Shown: positions 1 through 64,000 of the stretch, piece by piece
Numbering within the stretch: position 1 is the first letter of the stretch
How the letters are laid out: the number at the start of each line of letters is the position of its first letter
Assembly (NCBI GenBank): GCA_035582835.1
Contig: JAYKAV010001842.1
Span: 939,989-1,003,988, forward strand
Source of the DNA: Phoebastria nigripes
Taxonomy: Eukaryota > Chordata > Aves > Procellariiformes > Diomedeidae
Length of the DNA stretch: 64,000 bases
Direction of reading: 5' to 3'
Position numbers and translations under genes: made by a program
Notes under the pieces: model-generated
Told to the model about the DNA's origin: nothing
What the model saw: only the letters and a program-made list of their open reading frames with translations
The model's database searches: none

Positions 1-55953
<55,953 letters not shown>

Positions 55954-56290
55954 GCCACCAGCACAGAGAAGCGTTGGGCAGAGACTACACTAGCTTGCCT
56001 TCCATCCCTTTGTGTTCCTCCTTGTGCAGTCTGTTCCTTCCCTGAGGAGTGCTGCAGTTTTTTGGGTTGTTGTTTTGGTTTTTTTTTTTTTATTTTCTAC
56101 AATTTTTCTTCTTGGAGTGATTTGGAATTTAGATTTGTTTTATCTTGTATTTCAGTGCTTCTATCTGTAAAGCCTTGTGTATTCAAGCTGGTTGAAAGAA
56201 CTTGTACAGAGAGGAATCCAAACCAGTAAATCTTAATGCTTTAGTGTGCACCTCTTTGAAGTTAAATAAATTGAACAAATGGGTAAGATG
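55954..56290 (+). other. UBR4: UBR4 3' untranslated region
   Basis: About 340 bases from the stop to the predicted cleavage site. It includes a long T-rich stretch around 56059-56110. The 3' limit is estimated as about 20 bases after the AATAAA signal. Confidence 0.8.
56265..56270 (+). terminator. UBR4 poly(A) signal AATAAA
   Basis: Canonical AATAAA about 310 bases after the stop, followed by a GT-rich stretch (GGGTAAGATGGGTTTG), as expected for a functional cleavage site. Confidence 0.85.
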
Positions 56291-56294
56291 GGTT

Positions 56295-57060
56295 TGACTA
56301 GTACTTTAACCATGCAGTAGCCTAAATGCCAAGTTCTTTCTCATCTTTTCTTTCAGAGCTCCTTCTCTCAGGGCTCAGAGCTGCTGCTCTTTCCGGCCTA
56401 TAGTCTGGACAAGGAGACACAGGAAACAAAAGGCTCNTAGTGAGCAAGGAAGCAGACTGACACTGTCTTAACTGATTGTACGTGCAGAGCAGGTTTCCCC
56501 TTGTGGGACATGAGCCTTAGAGACTCGTGGACTGCAAGGACAGCATTTCCTTCCACCCCTTCTTCACCTGGGTGAGGGCAGCTGTCCCAGCTGCAGTCAT
56601 CTCTTCTGGCGCTTCGTGTTACCCCTCTCCAAGGCATGTTGCATATCACGGTGTCTTTCCTGACTTTACTCTCACCAAGGCTGTATTCAAAGCAAGTGCA
56701 CATGTTGTTGCCTCCGGTCGTGTAGTACTGATGGCGACATTACCTCTCAGAGGGATGCTACTCACATCGAATTTATTTTCTCTCTCTGGTAAAATTTTCA
56801 GCTTCAGCAAAATGCATGGAAAATAGACACTGCACACTTCTTGAGCCAGCCACTTGCCCTTTCGATAGCTTGCATTTTGGTGTGCATGACCTGACCTGAC
56901 CTGAAGCCAAGTACCTGCTTTGAATACAGCCTTGCCTTTTCTCACCCAGTTGTGCATGCTGGTAACTTACCTTTACCACCAGTTCTGCTGTCCTGTAACC
57001 CAGCTGACACGTGGTTAAGCTGGAATCTAATAAAGCTTTCCCTGTCTTCCTCGTCTCTGT
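56295..57060 (+). other. Region after UBR4, possible extended 3' UTR
   Basis: No coding signal. A second AATAAA at 57029 followed by T-rich DNA could serve a longer UBR4 transcript. A (GACCT)3 repeat occurs near 56889. An N occurs at 56438. Confidence 0.4.
57029..57034 (+). terminator. Possible distal poly(A) signal
   Basis: CTAATAAAGC followed by a T/C-rich and TGTTTG stretch. It would add about 760 bases to the 3' UTR if used. Confidence 0.35.
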
Positions 57061-59050
57061 TTGAACTTGAATTTCCGCAATCCTAACACAGTCCCATCCC
57101 ATAAATAATAATTATTTTAGAGGCTGAATAACTCGGCAACTTATTTGATGCCTTTTGTTAGTGTTGAGCACGCATTATGATTTGGCAGTTAGCAAACGAG
57201 TGAAGGCGCAGTGTTTTTTCTTCTCGCCTCCGTGGGTGCTTATGTCACTCCTGGCAGTCGAATTTCGTTCTGGGGAGGAGTACTGAATAGCAAGCCACCT
57301 CGAGAAGTTTGGGTTAGTGTCTTGCAAGGGACTCGAGGACGTGTCAGTGGGCTACTTTGTTGTTTGGGTAAATCTGTCTTGCCTTATGAAGGTACAGGAG
57401 GGGGGCTAATGTGTGGAGTTTGTTCTTTAGTACAGCGATACTACGCTTCACCTGCCTTTTAACCACATAAAAGAGAAAAACACACCTTGTTTTAAAAGCA
57501 CTGTAAAGTCAAACCTAACAGTCNTCTCTCCAAATAAGCAGCTGTAATATACCTATGGGTGGATGCACAAGCATTGCTTACCAATACCGGTGTACAGTAG
57601 CTTGGGCAATACTAAAAAACCCTTTTTGAGTAAACGACCTTTCAAATCAGTATGATTCCTGAAAGCAGCAGTGAACAGGTAACAAAAACCAGTTTTTTAT
57701 GACTGTGGTTCTAAAGTTTCTCGCAATACGGAGAGTTCAGGTGCAAGACTGAAACTGCAATGCTTTTTGACTTTGTCGTTTGTGTTGAGATTGACTGGTT
57801 AAGCTCCAGACAACTATTAATGTGATTCAGAAAGCAGGGGAGGAATACTAGGCTGCCTTGCTACCTACTTACTGTCTTTTTGCAGAAAAATACATCTTTT
57901 CCCCTTCAGCCACAGCCTCAGCGTGCCAGGCGATCNGTCAGCTTTTGCTTCAGAGCTGTTGCTTCACTGGCACAAAGAAGGATGTTAGAAATACCTTGCG
58001 CAGTACCTTTCTTCAGCTTACCTAACAAGGTAACTTCAGCGTAGATCCAGTTTTTGCTGATGCAAATCCTGGTCTAGCTCCGTTTATGCTGGCACAGGTC
58101 TTTTGTGAAAACACTCTCTGCTGTTGCAGGAACTGGTAAAGTTTATACCAGCAAAATAATTCTTTTTTTACCTGTGCAGTTGGATCAGCAGATCCTTAAA
58201 CTTACCAGGAGCAGAACGAGATCGCCATTTGTTCACCGATGTTATTACAACTGCGAGGAAATAGGATCTTAAAAGGAGGTCATAAATTGTGTCCTTACCA
58301 GTATAAGCACAGTGGCAANACACTACTCGGAGCTATTCTAGATGGTTTTGCAAAGGCCCAGAGATGTATTTTGGAAAATAAAGGCGGCGTATCAAGTGCC
58401 TCCCTGCCCAGAGCACAAGAGGGCTGTGATTTATGGGGAAGCCAGATTTGAAAAGAAGGTGGAAACAGCATGAAAGTGCTTCCGTGGAGCAGAATAGCTT
58501 GGGAGGGACTAAAGACTAACAATAACAACCCCAGAAGAGCTAGAGAGGGATAAGAACAAAAGAAAAGTGTTTTGGAAAGTTTCAGCTGACGCAGGCCACA
58601 CACAGAGGCTCAAAACATTTGCAGTACTGCACAAAGGCAGTGCACTCCAGGCTGCAAAATCCCCCGCGGGCTGGGGCTGGGGAAGTCGGCAAAGACTTTT
58701 GGGGGAAGCGTGTTACTTAAATTAGAAGTAAGAGGAGCAAGACTNAGGGGAAAATGCCTCAAAATGGGTGAAATGACTCAAACTGATGAACCAAACCACT
58801 AGCTGAACAATAGAGAGTTAACCCCCTCTCCAAAAAAAATAGTTTATTTGCAAAAGACCTTTTTGGGGGAAAAGAATCCTTTGTGATGCANGAGAGCCAG
58901 TGTGACCTCTGTGATCGCTTTGAACCTGACTTCATGGGCAAGAGCTTCCCCAAGATGATCTGACANCCTTGCGATGGCTGTTCACGTGGGTGAAACTCCG
59001 GTGATTGTTTATTAATTAATCTTGTGAGCGACACCTCCCAGGAAGATCAA
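57061..59050. other. Intergenic DNA, nothing recognised
   Basis: I find no exon pairs, RNA gene or known repeat. Open frames here are short and unlike protein. Ns occur at 57524, 57936, 58319, 58745, 58892 and 58967. Confidence 0.5.
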
Positions 59051-62000
59051 AGCACCCAGCCCTGCCCCAGGCACCGGCTTTGGCAGGGATGCGTGGGGCT
59101 CTCACACCTGCTGCAGGTAAAAAGGCCTCCGTGAGCCTGAATTCATTTGTTGTCGCTGCCACAGCTTGCTTCTGCGATCCCACAAACCCATTGGGCAGGT
59201 GGTACCCGAACAAAACCTCCTGGCACCCGGGGCTTGTTCCGTAAAGATGGGGAGCCCTTGGCCTTCCCCCTTGTATTTCATGATTGTTTCCTTTGTCCTG
59301 CTGCCTCCTCCCTTCATAATTCCCTTTTTCAAGCCAGGCAAATGCCCTTCTGGAAGCTTTGCACGGCTGGGTGCTTTTTCCGACAGCTGTCCCGCCAGGA
59401 CGGGAAGCCTTCCTCCCGCTCCTCTCTGCCCTGCTACCGATGCTTCTGACTAGCTCTCCATCCAAGTTTCCCTCCTGTGTTTTTGTCTCTTACTGCAATT
59501 GCCTGGAAGTATTTTCAAACAAACGGTGGGATTAGAGCTGCTGAGCATAAACACACTGTGAGCTGCAACGTTTCGATGCCATAAAAGATTCCCTGGACTT
59601 TTTCCAATGCAGGGAAAAGTGATTTATCTCCTTGGACGTGCATCCGCTGGCTTGTTTTTCAGGCAGGGGAAGGACACGTGGATCACCTGTGTTCAGCAAG
59701 ACTGTGGTGGAGCCTCGATGATTACATGGGTACATCTCGGGGTTGAGGTCTCCAGTGCAGAAATTTGGAGCAAGAAACCTCTTTTCCCTTTGTCCAAAGT
59801 TTTTGGGGAGCCTTACTATGTGTGAGCGCACACTGTACTGAAGGCTACCTTGGTATTAAACAGCAAAAAAACCTTTCATACAAAAACCATTACCAGTTTC
59901 TGCCAAGGTGATGCTGAGACGTTACTCAAGGAGCCTACAGCAAAGAAGCGAGACACCAGACAACGGCCACTGACCGCTGAACCACATGAAAACAGCTCCT
60001 ACGGCAGGGCTCGCGCTTACCCTGGCAGAAAAGTTTGCATCATGTTTGCTCAAACGGGGTTCAATGTTTTTATTTTACCAAAATGCCTCCCGAGGTGCTC
60101 GAACCGCTGGCACTGGGAAGCACAGAGGCTTTTCTCCATGCTGGGCAGCTAATTCCCAGGGAAAGACCCCCAGTTTGCTCATCTGAAGGGCGCAGCATAG
60201 GGCTGGACTGTCCCTGCTGCTGCAGNATCGTTAGCTGAATTATCAGTTCCCCCTCGTCAGCTCCTGGCTCTGCAAACCTCGTCTTCTCCCGTCTTGCTCT
60301 CAGCATCGCCAGCCACTGCATGGGCACTGCACCGGCGCCGTCCCTCGCCTGCATGAACCTGCATTGAGTCCCACGTGCTTATTTTGGCNGTTGAGCACCT
60401 TTTCCTCCAGGAAGGTCACACCAGGCTCCGCCAGCCCGGCCCTTTCTGTCTCCGCTGCAGGAATAACCGCTTTCGCCACGCGGTGAGCAAAACCCTTGCA
60501 GCGCCCGCTATGCAAACAGCGGGCACCGTCACGCCGGCTTTGCCGTCTGCCTGTGACAAAAAAGCAAATCTTCTGCAACATTCCCTCCCTCTCTCAGCCT
60601 TGCCTTTTGGGCCAGCCCTGTTTTGAGTTNGGGGCTTATTCCTTACCAATTTATGCCCCGTCGAGCTTGAGGACTAGATCGGACATCCTCCACGCAGGTA
60701 AATGACATCAATGAGTACAAAAAGCACCAAGTCCAGGTTCCCAAATTGCCTTTCAATTCACAAGTGAAACCAGGCAAGTTTTTAGCTGCTCCGGAGAACA
60801 GCCACCCTGCCAGCCCGAGGAGCAGCTTTTCCAGCGCATCTCAGGAGACCTCCCGTGGTCCNTGCGAGCTTATTTAGAAGCCATCCCTTGGGTCCTGTTT
60901 CTGCTCCCTGCCTGCCTCCAGATAAAATCAAGATTGGCCTTGACTTGTTTGCTGCACATCTCTGGGGCACAGCCCGGCCATGTTATCACCTCAAGCAGGG
61001 ATGATTCACAACTCACGCATACAGAATCGAGGGCACGGAGAAAAACAAGCNGCGCAGCTTGCAAGGATGGCTGGAAAAGATGCTTGAGCAAATTAAGTAC
61101 AAAATCACTGTAGGGATGTCCCCCCCAGGTGTATGAAGTTGCTGGGNGAAGCCAGCCGCAACTGCCTGAACCTTCAGGAATAGTTACTCCCTTGCTGGTT
61201 TCCAAGAGGGAAAATAATAATGGTTGAAGCCCCATTTGTGGATTTGTTTGGCAGGATTGATCCTGCTGGTTCACATCGACTGCTCAGCTCGGGGAGGAAC
61301 TGCTGGCCCTTTTATCAAAACCCCGGAGATCGACAGAGATCCCTCTCCCCCTCCCGAAGGGGAACGTGCTGGTAGGATGAGATGCTGTTTAGCTAAAATT
61401 ACAAATAAAATGGTGCAAATGACATGTCGAGGGGAAGCCCTTCCACTGTGTTTTAACACTGAGACCTGAGGCAGGTTAGGGGCCCCCAGGCATCGCCCCC
61501 CCAAAGGCAGCATCCCCAGAGACCGGGATGGGGAACGCAGCTTTCAGCCCACTGAGGTGTATAAAGAGGTCTGGCTGCTGCCTCTTGAGAGATTTTATTT
61601 ATTTTCATAGTGCTTATTAAGCTTTTATTAGAGCAGGATAATCCCATGCTCAGTGCTATTCCATGCATCCAGGCTCTGTCACTACAGGTCCCAGTTTTGA
61701 AGTGGGAGTTACAACCTCTCTCCAAACCTCCTCTCCTGCCCCGCAATTATTTTTCCCTTCGTCCCACCGTTGCCACGGACCCGGGAGGGATCAGACACAT
61801 TCCCCGTTGCCTAATTCACCCAGCCGGGTGCCGTAGAGCTCTCCTGCTCCTTCCTACATCACCCCGGGAGCATCAGGCACCTCACNATGGATTTCCCATT
61901 CCAAAAAAGCAGGGGCTTCCTTCTGGAAATGTGCCACCGCCCTGACACTTCTCTGCCTGACTCAGCCTGCTCCCTTCCCTTGTAAAATATAAACCACTTT

Positions 62001-62630
62001 CAGGTGAATCATAACCAAGCCTGAGCTGTGGGCAAACTCCAGCCAAACCTGGTGCAACCCTCCAGCAAGTCCTCAGTGACCTGCAAATGTCCAGGGGGGC
62101 CCAGAGCCGCAGGAGAAATGGCTTCAATGTAGAGAGAGCCCAGGTCTGCTTTAGTGGCCGCTGCGATTAACCCCGACCTGCTCCGCAGGGGGAATGCGTT
62201 GATTTTTTTTTGCATTGGTCTCATGCCACTGGAGAAGCGGGATAACGCCCTCTCTACAGCCTTTCTCCGCTGGGAAGGTGTATGATAGAGAGAAGGGCAT
62301 ATATTAAACTGAAATTGCAAAAATTAAGCTGTTTGTGGTTTAAGTTCAGCTTTGATATATGAAGAGAAGCTAGGCTTTTTTAAAAAAAAAAGAAATATCA
62401 AGAACATCATGTTTAGTCTTGGCTGGTCTTGCCAGCGATGTCGGGTCCGGCATCTTTTGTATCTTTCCCCGCCATGGGGAAGCGGTGAGGGCTGGAGGAG
62501 GTGGGAGAGGAATAAAGGAGATGCTTTAATTAGGGGAAGGAGGCGGAGGGCAGGGCAGCCAGGGATACCCGCTTATTAATGGGCTGTCAGGCTCGAATCA
62601 TTTAGATGTAGAGATCTTTACTGTAATGAT
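59051..62630. other. Intergenic DNA, GC-richer with a CpG cluster
   Basis: GC content rises here. CpGs are relatively frequent at about 60260-60560, including an inverted repeat GCCCGCT/AGCGGGC at 60503-60524 with an ATGCAAAC loop. No supported gene. In mammals the next gene past the UBR4 3' end is, as I recall, IFFO2, but none of its coding sequence is visible. Confidence 0.45.
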
Positions 62631-62639
62631 AACCTCAAT

Positions 62640-62860
62640 AATTACTGTTATTAATAATAATCCCACTTAGCGCTTGTTCTTTCCCAAGTGTTGTGGCAAC
62701 AGGACCTCAGTAACCCTCGGCGCATGCCCCTGGGGTAGGTGCGTGCTGTCCTCACCCCGCAGATGGGGAAACTGGGATGGGAAAGGGCTCGGGATGCTCC
62801 TGCAAAGGCTGGAGTCCTCTGGGACTCGAACACAAATTACAGCCCTGGATAGCAATGAAA
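62640..62860 (-). repeat. MIR-like ancient SINE remnant
   Basis: Read on the minus strand, the order of pieces resembles MIR: TTCGAGTCCC, then CAGTTTCCCCATCTGC, then CACCTACC, then AAGCGCTAAG, then TTATTATTAATAA. It is highly diverged. The match is from memory of the MIR consensus and has not been aligned. Confidence 0.45.
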
Positions 62861-64000
62861 GCCAAAACCAGCGCCCTAGGATAGCACGTGTGCCCGGCTG
62901 ATAAAATCTCGTTTTCAGCCCCTAATGGGTGTTTGCGATGATGTGTTGCGTTGGTGTCCCTGGTTATCTGTTGTGTTGGCGTTGCTGCTTGCCACATCAT
63001 CCGGGCAGCTGGGCATCTGCGTGTTGGGACACCCCACGAGCCGTTCTTTGGGTGTTTAATCCCTGCAGCTTCTCCCAGGCCGTTTTTTTTTAATCTTATT
63101 TAATGAACAAATACGAGTGCATTCTAAACCCAGCGCCATCCTTTAATTATTCCTAGTATTTGATGACAAAAAACTAATTCCCAAATGATGAGATCAGACA
63201 TTAAAGGCATGTCTCCTGAGTGCTAGGTCATTAATATTTCTCTTCCCTCGGTCCGTATTTTGCCTGCTACAGCAGTTTTGATATTAACGAGCTCGGTGAC
63301 TGCATCAACTGGCGCAGTGGAAAGGTATTTACCAGCCATAGGCCACTGGGCTGCATTNTGGGCTGGGAATCATTGAAAACTGGGCGTCTAGCTGTCAAGG
63401 CGCTCCACCCGAGGACCTCTCCCTCAGAAACACCCCAGGACATTGGGAAATCCAAGAGGGGAGCCGCTCCAAAAGCTTCGGCTCATTGACTCACTCCGCT
63501 GACACCAAGTCTTCTTGCGGCCACCACGAGCATCCCTCCGGGTTCAGGATGGGAGGCGGAGGGCTGGAGTGGTCCAGGGTGCGACAGCAAACAGGAGCCT
63601 TTCTATATGGCAGACCCCGTTGTCCCACGCTGCTGGAGAAGGAAGGGAGGCAAGAAATGCCTGCCCAGGGAGCGGGATGCTCAGAGGAAACCCAGCCTCG
63701 GAGCAGAGCGGGGTCCCCAAGGCAGCCACATCCAGTACTCCCATCACCAGTTCCCAGCAGGAAGCTTTTCTTCATCCTGTGTTGTGCAAAACATGTCAGG
63801 CTAAAAACCCCACAGTACAAGGAATGAAAATACTCAGCTAACGGCTTCTGGAAGCGAGTTTTAGATAGGGAGCTAAAAATATATCCCAATTCAACTCAGC
63901 CATCTTCTGCGCTCTGAGCTTTGACTGCTGCTCAACCCATCGCTGAGCCCAGCGCGGGTTACAAAGTGTGGAGGAACAGCGAAAAAGAAATTGTGTCATA
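62861..64000. other. Intergenic DNA with an AT-rich block
   Basis: An AT-rich block at about 63085-63245 (TTTAATTATTCC, ACTAATTCC, GTCATTAATATT) stands in GC-richer surroundings. It may be a conserved noncoding element. No gene seen up to the window end. An N occurs at 63358. Confidence 0.4.

Noticed and set aside
59016..59465. 149-codon open frame on the minus strand downstream of UBR4
   Set aside because: GC-rich DNA yields long open frames by chance. I recognise no family, and the opposite strand is open over the same stretch too.

Overview
The window is vertebrate nuclear DNA, almost certainly from a bird. Bases 1-56,290 hold the 3' two-thirds of a single gene on the + strand, UBR4 (p600/ZUBR1), which encodes the giant N-degron E3 ubiquitin ligase. 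I recognised it from the UBR box and then followed the protein exon by exon to its natural stop. I find 74 coding exons with compatible phases, 10,946 coding nucleotides in all. They encode 3,647 residues, which corresponds to human UBR4 from about residue 1,537 to its end at 5,183. The 5' third of the gene lies outside the window. The bird assignment rests mainly on a solo LTR in intron 65 (45,059-45,642). I recognise it from memory as a family that is abundant in Neoaves and that I do not associate with chicken. Compact introns fit, but they are not decisive.

Layout. Exons 1-3 are the approach to the UBR box, and exons 4-5 are the UBR box itself. Exons 8-15 encode a stretch that looks like a beta-propeller, and exons 16-17 a beta-sandwich-like stretch. 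Exons 24-28 encode an acidic, Ser/Gly-rich disordered region containing a UIM-like motif. Exons 29-41 are mostly helical scaffold. Exons 42-43 carry a Cys-rich zinc region. Exons 44-65 are helical-repeat scaffold. Exons 66-74 encode the C-terminal E3 module: a basic helix, the hemiRING with its CCIC motif, the UZI part and the C-terminus. The poly(A) signal is at 56,265. Seventy-one of the 73 introns are GT-AG and two are GC-AG. The largest introns (17, 58, 70, 71) hold no recognisable gene. Introns 70 and 71 are AT-rich, with hairpins and homeodomain-type motifs. Bases 56,295-64,000 are intergenic. They hold a possible distal poly(A) site, a CpG-richer stretch, a MIR-like fossil SINE and an AT-rich candidate enhancer, but no gene I can support.

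The most interesting unexplained item is a 132-base open segment in intron 12 (6,319-6,450). It has a strong 3' splice site and a usable donor, keeps the reading frame exactly, and reads like protein. It may be a 44-residue cassette exon. I found no operon, phage, CRISPR or other new multi-gene system. This is an ordinary, highly conserved vertebrate housekeeping gene, and the remaining observations are modest. Single N bases are scattered through the window and become much denser after 33 kb. Three fall inside coding exons.
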